A stretch of 64,000 nucleotides of DNA, from NCBI GenBank assembly GCA_030141605.1, contig JAQGDQ010000603.1, positions 62,001-126,000 on the forward strand, given 5' to 3'. A program made the translations under genes and the position numbers. Position 1 is the first letter of the stretch; each line of letters starts with the position of its first letter. This DNA is from Tubiluchus corallicola. Its lineage: Eukaryota; Priapulida; Priapulimorpha; Priapulimorphida; Tubiluchidae. The notes under the pieces are model-generated. The model ran no database searches, was not told the origin of the DNA, and was given only the letters and a program-made list of their open reading frames with translations. Shown here one piece after another: positions 11,201 to 22,155 of the stretch.

Positions 11201-14200
11201 AGGTCGCTGGTGGAGTTTGTTAAAGATGTTGCAGCAGATATCAATGATCCAGTTTATGGCCAGTTTAGTATGACGAAACAGAGTAACTCAAATGAGAGAC
11301 GTGCAACACGGTCATCCAATTTTGTTTCAGCTGTGGATGGTGTCAGGTCTAACAAAGGACACCCTACACCAATGCGGTATCCTAGATTGCAGTCATACGC
11401 TAAACCAGAACCACCATGTGTTCTTTGCAGTGAACATCATCGCTTGTGGCACTGTGAGCAATTCAAGAAGATGAATATTCACGATAGACTTGGCGTTGTT
11501 CAGAGGTTCAAGTTATGCCACAACTGTTTGTTGTCATCTCATACGACAGAGAGGTGTGGGAAGAAATCTGTTTGTTCGGTACGTGGATGTGGCAAGAAAC
11601 ATACCATGTACATTCATGTAGATGAGCCCAGTACTACAGAAGGTGCTGATGTTATGGTGTCTAATGCCGGTACTTCTACCCGTGGTAATACTTGTATGCC
11701 AGTGGTTCAGGTAGTAGTCAATAATGCATGCCAAGCACTAGCACTTCTAGACACATGTTCTACCAGTTCATTTTGTTCTCGAAAGTTGGTTAGACAGCTT
11801 GGAATAACTGGCAGTAAGGAGGATTATCAACTGAGGACACTGAATAGATCATCTATTAAATCTTCTGAAGTGGTTAGCCTTACTATTTCGTCTAGTGCCG
11901 GAGAGTCGCTCAGTATGTCAAGAGTCTATGTTGTTGATAAAATACCAGCTCAGTGTGGAGTGGACACCAGCAAATATTCACATCTTTCCGACATAGTGTT
12001 TCCTGTTGGCAAGCATCTTCAGAGTTCTGGCGCTGACATATTGATTGGGCAAGATAATGCAGAAGCACTTGTTCCCTTGGATGTCAGGAAAGGCAAGAGA
12101 GGAGAACCCTTTGCTGTGCGGACAATGTTTGGTTGGTGTTTGAACGGCAGCACGGCCCCTTCTAAAGCCAGTCACAGAGCTATTTCTCATTTTGTTACCC
12201 TCGTATCAATTGAAGAGGAAGTTCAGAAGATCTGGGACATTGAAAATGAGGGCATAGATGATACATCATGGTCACAAGAAGACAAATCCGTAGTAGATAT
12301 GTGGGATGAAGAATGCTGCATGGTGGATAGCTACTTTGAGATACCCATTCCATGGAAGGATAGAAATGAACCACTTCCGAATAATTTTGTGGTAGCAAAG
12401 GCGTGCCTAAAGTCACTTGTCAAGAGACTCGATAAGAGAAACCTTTTCCAGCAGTATGATGATGAGATTACCAAGCTTCTTGAGAATGGTTACGCAGAAC
12501 CCGTGCCTGCAGAAGACATTTTTAGTGCAGAAAGAATATGGTACTTGCCTCATCATGATGTTATAACAGAAAAGAAGCCAGGCAAGCTTAGAGTAGTATT
12601 CAACTGTGCCAGTAAATTTCACGGAAGGTCCTTGAATGAGCGATGCAAGCCAGGTCCAGATCTCATCAATAAGCTTTTACATGTTCTTCTTCGTTTCAGG
12701 CAGCATCCCTATGCGGTTCAAGCTGATATAGAGGCAATGTACAATCAAGTACGTATACCACTGAAAGACAGAGATGCACTTCGTTTCTTGTGGTACAAGA
12801 ATGGTGACGTAGTAGTGCATTATCGTATGACTTCACATTTATTTGGTGGCATCTGGTGTGCAGCCAGTTCCACTTATGCTCTGCAACGTGCGGTCATGTA
12901 CGAACATGTGGACTCCATCATAAAAGACATTGTCATGAGGTCATTCTACGTTGATGACTGTCTCAGATCAGCCGCCACACTTGAAGAAGCACGCGCAGTT
13001 ATACATGATGTGCCAAAAGTTTTGATGAGGTCTGGTTTCAACTTAACTGGTTTTGTTGTCAATGATAGTGAATTGCTTTGCGAAATACCACAGCATAAGC
13101 GAGCAAAGGAAGTCAAAGATTTTGGAACAGAAGCATCTGGAAGGGTGTTGGGTGTTAAATGGAGTATTATGTCAGATGAGTTCTACTTTGTGATTGACCA
13201 GAAACTGTTACAAACTGATAATATTTCCAGAAGGAAGATGTTGAGTATAGTGTCGTCCATTTAACAGGAAAGTTGTTGTTCCAGGAGGCAATTCGACATA
13301 GGCTGTCTTGGGATGAAGTTGTCCCATCTGATCTTGACTATCAATGGAGAACATGGCTATTTTCGCAACTGTTTAAAGTGCATGCGTATGCGCGTGTTTT
13401 TGTGTAGGCATGCACGTGTGTGCATGTGCCTGCTGATTTGTGAATATGCTGGGAAGTTTGTTTGTTAGCAAATTTTTGCGTTTGTTTTGTAATGCCATAT
13501 GTAATGGTTTAATTTTGAATCATCTTCTGCTTCAGTGTGCTTGTTGTTAATTTGTTGACGCTTGTTTCTCGTTTACTCGCGCATTTACTGTTGCTTTATT
13601 TTTGTTGATATTCTTTTTTTCTTGTTCTATTGCAGTTTCACCTTCTTCTTCTTTTTTACAATGAGTGGAAAATGAAAATAAAATCTGTAAAACAAATAGC
13701 CAGTTTTCTACAATTAGGATATTTAAATTGTGTGGGAAATTATAAACTCCTTCCAAAAACTGTAATTACAATAAATAGTTGTGTAGGTCACTAATAGTCA
13801 AAAACAGTGGTTGCAATGTATTTTGAATTCAACAAAAATAAAAGCCCTTTATTGTGCATCTACACAGTTTAAACAAAAGCCCATGTTGTGCATCTGCACA
13901 GCTCAAACAGAATCCCATTCTGTGCATCTACACAGCTCAAACAAAATCCCATATTGTGCATTTACACAGCTTAAACAAAAGCCCATATTGTGCATCTACA
14001 CAGCTTAAACAAAAGCCCATGTTGTGCATCTACACAGCTCAAACAAAGTCCCATATTGTGCATTTACACAGCTTAAACAAAAGCCCATATTGTGCATCTA
14101 CACAGCTTAAACAAAAGCCCATATTATGCACCCATGGAGCTTAATTTATAGCGATCTTTAGTTTGTGGGTATGCCTTAGACAGTTTAGCCAACAGCAATC

Positions 14201-14846
14201 TATTTGTTTAATTTAGGGACCAATGGCAGCGGTACCTGCACCTTTCAGAACAGATTCCAAACATCTAAATTATCAATCCTTAAGAGACGAGAATGGTAAG
14301 ATCCTGTTTTAACTCATTCAGACACAATAAATTTGCTTAAAATCAATTTCATTTAACTAGGAATTCAAACCTCACATACAATTTATTTTAACGGTCGATC
14401 CATTAATCTCAAGTTAAATCTTTTTCAATTTTCAATATGCTGACGAAAGAACAGTAGAGATTTCCTATAATTTTACTGAGTATTCATTCATGAATGTAGT
14501 AAGTCAATGAAAGCAGGGATTAACGGAAGCGAACATCAAGCTGATTTTATATTTTCCAGGCGAGAGAGCATTTCCAGAGCTAGAAGCTCATCTCTGTTCC
14601 AGAAAACAGATTGCAAAATTTGCCCAGGAATGCAAGGACATTAACATACAGTTTCTTGGAATTTGCTGTGGCAACATTGCTTGTTACATTAGAACAATCG
14701 CAGAGACTCTTGGGAGGCGACCAGAAGCGAGCAAATACTCCCCGGACCTCAAATTGCACTTCTCAATTGGGTCCAAAGAAACGAACCCCAAACATACGAA
14801 ATACCATACAGAAGTGGAAGCTAGAAGACTGGGATGGAAAGATTAG
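5247..14846 (+). CDS. Betaine-homocysteine S-methyltransferase-like protein, copy 1
   Basis: Seven coding exons: 5247-5277, 6596-6786, 7932-8129, 8420-8525, 8874-9052, 14217-14295, 14560-14846. All have GT/AG borders and compatible phases, giving 356 residues and a TAG stop. The family transfers a methyl group from betaine (or a related methyl donor) to homocysteine through a zinc-bound thiolate in a TIM barrel. The zinc ligands appear as Cys216 (GLNC) and Cys297-Cys298 (ICCG), and the substrate-site glutamate as Glu157 (METT). At the position of the vertebrate DGG active-site motif this protein reads AEGF (residues 25-28). It is shorter than vertebrate BHMT (about 406 residues), lacking part of the C-terminal arm, and ends with an ASKYSPD motif plus a basic tail. 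No signal peptide is seen, so it is probably cytosolic. Intron 5 is swollen to 5.2 kb by an LTR retrotransposon, but all exons remain open. The methyl donor is not certain. Confidence 0.9.
7354..7410 (+). pseudogene. Broken partial duplicate of BHMT-like exon 3
   Basis: Inside intron 2 of copy 1, a TTTTCAG acceptor is followed by the first 55-60 bases of exon 3 (YYAHR, then a TGA where the real exon has GGG, then KLRFIGK, then TAA). The real exon 3 follows at 7932. The sequence before it resembles intron 2 of copy 2 (AAAGTCATAAAATTACGTAG here, AAAGTCGTAAAATGAC near 35330). It appears to be a leftover acceptor and exon start from a recombination between paralogues. Confidence 0.8.
7437..7600 (-). 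mobile_element. Short LINE reverse-transcriptase remnant in intron 2 of copy 1
   Basis: Nearly identical to 43650-43815 in intron 2 of copy 3, where more of the element survives. On the minus strand it codes for part of the reverse-transcriptase region around GVLQGSVL and FLCFINDL. It is truncated at the junction near 7437. Confidence 0.65.
9553..9599 (+). repeat. Left half of a dispersed telomere-like repeat, split by the retrotransposon
   Basis: TTAGGGTTGGGACTAGGATT-type sequence. It matches 16404-16455 and resumes at 13713 after the LTR element. The undisturbed counterpart in copy 2 is at 37849-37943. Bases 9595-9599 (ATTAG) are the target-site duplication of the retrotransposon. Confidence 0.8.
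9600..10306 (+). repeat. 5' LTR of the BEL/Pao-type element
   Basis: Starts TGTTATC, ends TTCTACA. An AATAAA lies at 10271-10276. No clear tRNA primer-binding site starting with TGG follows directly. The right half (9959-10306) is repeated at 13365-13712. Confidence 0.85.
10325..11119 (+). pseudogene. Retrotransposon Gag N-terminal part, ended by an in-frame stop
   Basis: The frame is open from an ATG shortly after the LTR and has coiled-coil-like charged sequence. It then has a capsid-type region (about residues 100-265) typical of BEL/Pao and related Gag proteins. A TAA at 11117-11119 interrupts it. The downstream frame at 11120-13264 is the same phase and continues the protein without a shift, so this looks like one nonsense change within Gag upstream of the zinc knuckle region. 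Readthrough cannot be excluded but is not the usual arrangement for this class. Confidence 0.8.
11120..13264 (+). pseudogene. Retrotransposon Gag zinc-knuckle, protease and partial reverse transcriptase
   Basis: In order: a Cys/His-rich knuckle region (about 11415-11620), a retropepsin-like segment with [11 protein letters not shown] (about 11740, with Cys where Gly is usual in the DTG/DSG triad), then a BEL/Pao-type reverse transcriptase core with a FYVDDCL catalytic box near 12945. The frame ends at a TAA (13262-13264) just after IVSSI, where a small deletion has also shifted the frame. About 100 bp of out-of-frame Pol sequence remains before the join to the LTR remnant. Not functional as it stands. 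Confidence 0.85.
13365..13712 (+). repeat. 3' LTR remnant
   Basis: Identical in length to 9959-10306 and differing at two positions seen by eye (TTGTTAACG versus TTGTTGACG, and CGCACATT versus CGCGCATT). It is joined directly to pol sequence at 13365, so the polypurine tract and the first half of the LTR are lost. Confidence 0.9.
13713..13815 (+). repeat. Right half of the interrupted dispersed repeat
   Basis: GATATTTAAATTGTGTGG and AAACTCCTTCCAAAA, ending near TAGTCAAAAAC. Also found at 16450-16532 and 37858-37943. In copy 2 this segment forms an inverted repeat with TATACAATTCCCCACACAC just upstream, suggesting a small palindromic element. Confidence 0.75.
13848..14130. repeat. 34-bp minisatellite in intron 5 of copy 1
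   Basis: About eight units of a 34-bp repeat containing GTGCATCTACACAGC and AAACAAAAGCCCAT. The orthologous array in copy 2 (37985-38165) has about five units. Open frames here are by-products of the repeat. Confidence 0.9.
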
Positions 14847-15199
14847 ATAAAACTGGACAAAATACGAATCTATGTTGGTTTTTGTGTATCGGTTAAAGCT
14901 CATTTACATGGTTCTAAAAAAGTAACGAATGTATAAAAAACAGTAGGTGGTAGTCAGAAAAATGGACTGCAAAATTTGTGCTTTGTTTTACATAGTGATT
15001 ACCAAAGGAGTTTGAAGGGCATTGTCGTAACAGACAAACACTGTAATAACAAATGAAACAACTGATGTTAACCAGACAGATTATGTGCATTAAAAAAACT
15101 GAAAAATAAGCTGCAAAAATGATACGACTAGCCAGGTGTTACTTCAATAAGATAAATAATGATGCAGTTTAAGAGAAAAACAGCGCACAAATTATGTAG

Positions 15200-15960
15200 G
15201 TAAATTTGCCTTTAGAATAATAAACATCTGAACTGGGCTGTACCTGTACTTGTACTTGTATTCAATTCATGAGAAATCTGATTGAATTGTTACGTTTAAT
15301 TTTGTTTGTGATTGTCAGGTTAGTCACTTGTTTGTTTATTTATTTGTAACGTTATATTACGGAGAGAAACACATTGAAAACTTAAAAATGCGCGTGATTT
15401 TGGATATTACTTTCTTGGTATTGAATTTAACGTTAATGCCTGCTACAATTCCCGTAAAAAGGCATTTATATTCTGTAAAATCCGTTTATATTTTTGATTT
15501 TTGTAGTTTTTTGTTGTTGGTTGCTCTTTGACGAGCTACAAGCGAAAATAAGAACGACGCATGATAAGCATGCTGCTAGACACGCTATTAAATCATGTGG
15601 GGCTTGGAATTTCCTAAATATATGAAAAAGTACCGTCAGCTAAAAACGAATCATTAGGATGATAATGGTTATGGTAATTTGCGTTATGTAGTGGTCATTT
15701 TTGCAAGTCTGGTAGGGTCTACTTTCTCTACATTTGCAATTCTAGTACTTTATCAAGACAAATAGATGTCGCATTGCTTCTGGATACCAAAACTGTGGCT
15801 TGAAATTTGAATACATTTGGTAAAATAGAATCACTGCAGCAACATAAACAGTACACTGTCACTTTCACATTCACACGTGCTGTGATACTTTCACATTCTC
15901 ACGTGCTGTGATACTTACACATTCACATGTGTCACTTCCACACTGCAAGTTTCATTATTA
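15200..15960. repeat. Block duplicated from or to intron 3 of copy 2
   Basis: From TACCTGTACTTGTACTTGTA through GAAAACTTAAAAATGCGCG to CACATTCACACGTG repeats, this region matches 35820-36510 almost base for base. Copy 1 itself lacks this block in intron 3. A 67-codon open frame inside is conserved between the two but has no recognisable domain. Confidence 0.75.
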
Positions 15961-16403
15961 ATCATACAGTTGATATAGTTATAAATTGAAGTTTGAACAA
16001 CATTTGTGTACCAATAAGCCTATCTTAAGCTTGAGATTTGAAGTATAGGTTAAAAGCTAAAGTAGTTAACCAGATCATAAGTTTTTTGTTTTTTAAGTGA
16101 CTCTAAATGATAGAAAAGTCATTTGATCAATTGAATATAAAATGTTACAATTTGCTATACCTGTAGTCATATAGGAAACAGGAAACAATGTCATAGTTGG
16201 TTAAACAGTTTATTTTGAAAAGAATATACACAGTTTGTATAACTAATAGCTAAACAGCTTCTCTTCATTGGAGGAGGAGGATGTAGTGGACTATATTAAG
16301 TTGCGTATTCTCACTGTGTTCAACAAGTCAAGGTGGACGGAAATAAACGTGTAACACTCAACGATCTAGTTTATTTTATGGTACTTCCATAAATATACAA
16401 AAT
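15961..16403. other. Intergenic DNA, nothing recognised
   Basis: AT-rich DNA between the duplicated block and the end of the minus-strand secreted-protein gene. It could include the 3' UTR of that gene, but no strong signal was seen. Confidence 0.4.
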
Positions 16404-16532
16404 AGTGGATTAGGGTTAGACAGGGTTAGGGTTGGGACTAGGATTAGGATTAAGATATTTAAATTGTGTGTGGAATTATAAACTCCTTCCAAAAGCTGTA
16501 ACTATAATTAATAGTCACTAGTAGTCAAAAAC
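16404..16532 (+). repeat. Dispersed telomere-like/palindromic repeat overlapping a gene end
   Basis: TTAGGGTTAGACAGGGTTAG, then AAACTCCTTCCAAAAGCTG and TAGTCAAAAAC. It is the same repeat as in intron 5 of copies 1 and 2. It overlaps the stop codon and last residues of the minus-strand gene at 16518-22969. Confidence 0.75.
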
Positions 16533-18668
16533 CCCGTCTCTTCGTCCTCCATAGCCTCTCTCGTCTCCATAACCGTCTCTTCGTCCTCCATAGCCTCTCT
16601 CGTCTCCATATCCGTCTCTTCGTCCTTCATAGCCTCTCTTGTCTCCATAACCGTCCCGTCCACTCCCATAATTTCGCTCGTAGTAATTGGGCGCATATGA
16701 TTTAAAACCATAGTCAACTCTGTACTTACTTACGGGGTTTCTATGAACTAGAAAGAGGGTGCCTGTAAAAAAGGAAAATATAGTATTAACTAACTTAAAC
16801 GAAATTAATTTGAAATTTTGATTTTTCAACAAGCTTTGGAAAACGACGACCACACGTACTGACGTCACTGCTTATAATAATTTTCATCGTCGTCTGCCGC
16901 TCGCCAACAAGAGGGGAGTTGAAGAGTTTCTCTTGAGATTGGCACATATGACCCTCTTCTGAACAGTTTGAATTATGCTGAGTTTACTGAGATTTTACAA
17001 ATCTTTCTTAGTACATAGGTCGACATACACTGGACTGTAACAAGTGTAACAACAAGTCCTTCTTCTGAACAGTTTGAATCAAGGTGAGTTCACTGAGATT
17101 TTACAAATCTTTCTTAGTACACTGGTTGACATATACTGGCTTGTAACAAAGGTAACAACAAGTCAACAATGCAAGCAGCAACAGCAAAAAAAATTACACA
17201 CCTGGTGGTCCTGGCGGTCCAGGTGGTCCTTCGACGGTTCTGCAGATTGGACATCCTGTAAAAATGCAATGCAACAAGTCAAGTAATTTCAACGGTTGAG
17301 ATCTTGAGATTTAGCACATATATAATCAGATGGGACTGTGAATTTACAGGCAGACTGGTTAGCAAGTAGAACGCCGTGGAACAAGTGACTCAAACTCAAA
17401 GCCTGACACCATCAAAGTGACTTTTAATTTAAAGAATACTGACAACTAAGAATTTGAACGAGTAACACCACTGACAATTACAGTCTAAGCAGGAATAATT
17501 TTGTTTAAAAGAATATCTTAATCTTACTGTACAATTTTCAACGCTGTTTCCTCACGAACAAGGTCCAGTTTAACTGAGATAAAACAGAAATTATGGACAA
17601 AGGAATCTTTTCAGCTATACGTTTTTAGAATGGTCCAATAATATGAGTATTTCGTATAGCGGAGTATTTACCTCTCCAACTCACGTATATGCTAGAAGAA
17701 CTGCACTCGTGATATTCAAAACTTCACCCATATTTACTATTCCCATCCACTATATCACTATACACTGTATTCTTTTTAGATTAGATTTTTAGATTTTAAT
17801 AGATTTATTTCGCATTAAACATATACATATACATCACATTACATTACATGTGCATCAGGTTTTGTTAATACAAAAATATGATAAAATTCATGTATACTGC
17901 GCTAGAGACCTAGGAAGCTAGCTTATGGTTATCCCGACACTAGGCGGAGGAGCTGCACAAGCAGCCAACGGCTAGAGGGCGGAGGAGGTCAAGTGACTCA
18001 ACGGCCATGTGTAGAGGAGTAAACCTTCCAAATCAGGAGTGGAGCACCGAAGGCGGACCGGTGCAGCATGCTCACTGACTCCGGCAGCTCCTGCAGCGAA
18101 CCTGGTGCCAAACGTATCGCTCCGCTTTCCTTTGGACTACACCAGGCTGGAAGTGAGAGGGTTCCTGTTGTCTGGGCAACTCAGAATCTCCATACACATA
18201 GTATAAAGTAAATTTCAGTTGCCATTGTTATTATGTTCCTGATGTCAGATTTTTATTTCAGTTCTTGTTTCAGTCCTTATTTCAGTTATCTTCAGTTTGA
18301 TTTTTTTATTATTATTATTATGCACTTATTATTACTGTGTATGAATTGTACTAACACATTATAAGCATATCATTATCAATTTTATGTCATTCCTAACAAT
18401 TTAATTTTTATTATAAGCAGTACTAACACTAATACACTGTAGCATAGCGCCTTTAAAAAATGTTCATCACTAACCAAAGGGCAGCTGACTAGATGACCAA
18501 TTGGTCTTTCGCTGCCCTTTCTTCACATTTTTGTTGCTAAATTAATTGTATTGTAACTGTGTGTGTTAAAAGATAAATAAAAGATTATTATTATTATTAT
18601 TATTATTAGCTCACAATTTTTCAGTGCCTTTCGTACTTAAATATAATTAATATATATTTATACATATT

Positions 18669-18711
<43 letters not shown>

Positions 18712-21700
18712 ACCGTTCGGTTAGTAGTTATTATTGCTGATTATAATAAATCATATCGTCAGTTTATTAATTCTGGCCTTACAGTGTCTAAATCATCATT
18801 ATTTTAGTTAAGATAAGACCACCTAATTTGATTATGTTGGTTAGTTTTTTCTAGTATTTTGTTTAGAATTTTGAATTGATAGCATTCAGCTATCAATCAT
18901 TGAACATGCTTCGAAGGAATTTTTAAATAACTATATTTTAAAATAACTATAGTTTTGTAAGCTTCAAACTGTATAATTATTTGATTGCATTTTACTGTCA
19001 CATGATCAAGACAGGACTTGCTATTTGAAATTAAAAAGAGAACGTCACACCTTGCCCAGGCCTGCGCCCTGGAGACATTCAAGGATTGGACTGCTCAGCC
19101 ACAGTCGACGCTGCAGCTCCTTCAATGTGATCAATAACTGACTCTCTTGGCGCACATTCCATTGTCTTCCGAGATAGAAGGACGCCAACCAACCACTCCC
19201 TAACAACGTGTGCCTTTTAGGCAAAACGATGTCGTTTTTTCTCGCACTTAGACTGAACAAAATGGGTATGTCTTTTTGCGAGAAACTCGCGTTTTTTGTG
19301 TAAGGAAGTGTCGTTTTCCTCGAAATATGATTTGTATAAAAGCCACTACCTTCATTCTTCTGATTTCGCCTTCTTTAAAAATGACAGTCTTTAGAAAAAC
19401 GACGCTAGCTTTCGGAAAGCACGCGTGATTCTGCTTTCGAAAACGGGGTTTTTCTTTAGATTTTGGTGTCAAAGCGGCTGGACTGTAATAAGCAGGAGGT
19501 GATAAGCAAATTTTAATCAAAACACAAAAGTGTCAGATGACACAATCATGGACATAAGAGCACCTTTGAAATGTCAGGTATGAGCTTATAAACAATAACA
19601 CATCAAAAATAATCATAGAAGCGCAATTTCAAGGAAAAATAAATTTAGTGCGTACAAGTACGTAAAATGTCAAAACAGTTCAAATGATCCACTTTGAGAA
19701 TGTAGTGTAGCACCATCTATTGAGGCTGTTCCAAAGAAAAACAGAGCAGTAAGTCTTTAAACAGAAATCACGTCAGTGGAGATGTAAACGCTGAAGCTCA
19801 ATCCAATACGTAGTTTGTCCCAAAAATCACGAACTGAGCAAAACAGGCCTTGAAACGAAAGAGTTAAACACGAGTTACTTCCGAGGCACTAAGACAATCT
19901 CTACAAGGTGTTGCATCGAACAGTCCATGGAAGTTCTCCTTGGATTCCAACCATCTGATCACCAAGTGAAATGACAAGGTAATCGCGGTACTAGCGAAAT
20001 TATTATGTTTATGATACAGCCAGATTATTATGGTTTACAAAATGAAACATTTTTAACGAAATATGTTATTCTGTAATGAGCAAAATTTACGTAAATAGTA
20101 TATGAATAAAATTTGCAATTATACAAGATATACCAACCAGATCCAGTGGTTAACTCATTGTAAATCAGGTAAAGTAACAAATTACGGTAAGAAATTATTG
20201 ATTCACGCATCCTGCCGGAAAAGATCATAGCAAAAACGTTTTACTATTTACAGATTATTAATTAAATGTTAAAAATCTTTATTGAAAATTATACAGGAAG
20301 CCCTCTATTTGCAGGGCACAAAAGTACAAAAATGTTAAATAAGTCTTTACACTCTGTACATTAAATAAATTTCTTACTAAACAAGCTGACAATTTTGCAT
20401 TACGATTTACTTATTCTAAATATATATCCAATATTTATAATCAATGTATAATCAATTTACTATAAGATCATTTTGGGTTAGTTCTTTTACAATATCTATA
20501 TGCATTTTAATTACATTAGTGTCTCTCTTTCTGTAAATGTTTCGAATGACATTATTTTCTAAGCTGCGTTCGAGATTCACTCTTATATCTTTTCTAACCA
20601 ATGGTAACGGACAATGAAAAATTAAATGTTCTGGGCTTTGACTGCCAAACCGCAAACACACAGATCTGAATCAGTTATACCTATCCTGTATTTAAATGAT
20701 TTGCAACCTCTTCCAAGAGGCTGTTTACAGAGGGCAATAACCATACCGCGAATCATGATATAGGCCATATGGAAGATGGAAGACGTCTTATGGGTAACGC
20801 ATCGTGTATTATTTCTTGCTCCTTGCGCCTAACAAGCTAGGTTTACCATTCTCTTGTTTACTCCAAAATGGCCTAGTCATTGTCATCAAATAATGGCACG
20901 ACAAACTATTTTAAAACAGCAAACGTTTTTGCAAAGAGCCAGTAACACCAATTCGCCCAGAAAAGTGTTCTCCTAAACTAATTCGTAGCCCTTCATCTTG
21001 TTAGGAGCATTTGCAAATGAAATCCCTGTCATCGTGTAGCTGATTTCTCTTCTTTCCAAAGAGCTATACGTTTTCCGTCAAAGACACCACCGCCCCCGCA
21101 CCACCCCACACCCCCACCCCCACTACCACAACCACCACCAAGCGCCGCTACGACGTTTATTATACGCGGTGTTCTTCTAGGAATGGCGGGAGAAAAACCT
21201 TCAAAAATGCCCTTGGTGGTAAGGGTGGTGTTCTTTGAAAGAAATTTACAGCTTTTCTGGAAAGAGGAGAAACCAGTTACACAGTGATACGGGCCTCTTT
21301 TACTGATGTCTGTATCAGGATGAAGTTTTACAAACTAAATTGAGACGACATTTTTCTGAACGATCCTGTATAGAAATGAATAAAGCATGATTTTATCGTC
21401 TTACCACAAAGTGCACCTCTATATCCAGGTCTACATGTACAAGAAAACACGCCATTTTGAGTCGAATCTGAATCGGAACATGTTCCACCATTTTTACAAG
21501 GGTTCGTGCCACAGTCATCACCTGTATAGATACAAAATAAAACATGAAAACAAATGAGCAATGAATGTCAAGACTACAGACACACAGATATTACACATAT
21601 CAAATAAAATTATTTAGTGTAATAAGGCTACATATAAAAACTAACGTTACAAGTGTTTTACATGCTGAAAATGCACATGCAAAAAGTGACAGATTTACAA

Positions 21701-22111
21701 ATATTACTAAAACCATTTTTTACGAAGAATTTATTGTAGTAAACAATTTCGTATTGTACTAACGACGTTTTGAGAGCACAATTGTTCACCTCATCAGATC
21801 ACTATAACAAGCAATCTAAAAAGTACGAAAATTCAAATATAGATACATATAAGAATTATCACTTAGGCAAGAGCTGCCACATATGCGGTATTCTGTGTTA
21901 AAGAAGCCAACTTATTTACAATATTACTCTTGTAACTCACCTAGTATTGAAGTAAGAGTGTAATGAGTAAAAGAATCTCAGAAAATTCTTAAAGCTCTTT
22001 AAAATGAACTTTGAGAAATTTTAATACTAGGTGATGTAAACGAATGATAGTTGTAAATAACATTCAGATTAGTTCTTCCCTGAACACAGAAAATAGTTTA
22101 TGTATTAATAG

Positions 22112-22155
<44 letters not shown>

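Larger units (their letters stand above)
9600..13712 (+). mobile_element. BEL/Pao-type LTR retrotransposon, internally deleted
   Basis: The element begins TGTTATC and ends TTCTACA (TG...CA) and is flanked by a 5-bp ATTAG duplication (9595-9599 and 13713-13717). The empty site is visible in copy 2 at about 37855. It carries a 707-bp 5' LTR, a Gag-Pol reading frame broken by stops, and a 348-bp remnant of the 3' LTR. RNase H, integrase and the start of the 3' LTR are deleted. The LTR parts that can be compared differ at about 2 of 348 positions, so insertion was recent. It is in the same orientation as the host gene, within intron 5 of BHMT-like copy 1. The class call rests on the protease/reverse-transcriptase arrangement and a YVDD box. 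Confidence 0.9.

Noticed and set aside
13848-14130. Possible CRISPR-like array (regular 34-bp period)
   Set aside because: The whole unit repeats with no unique spacers and the DNA is eukaryotic; it is a minisatellite.
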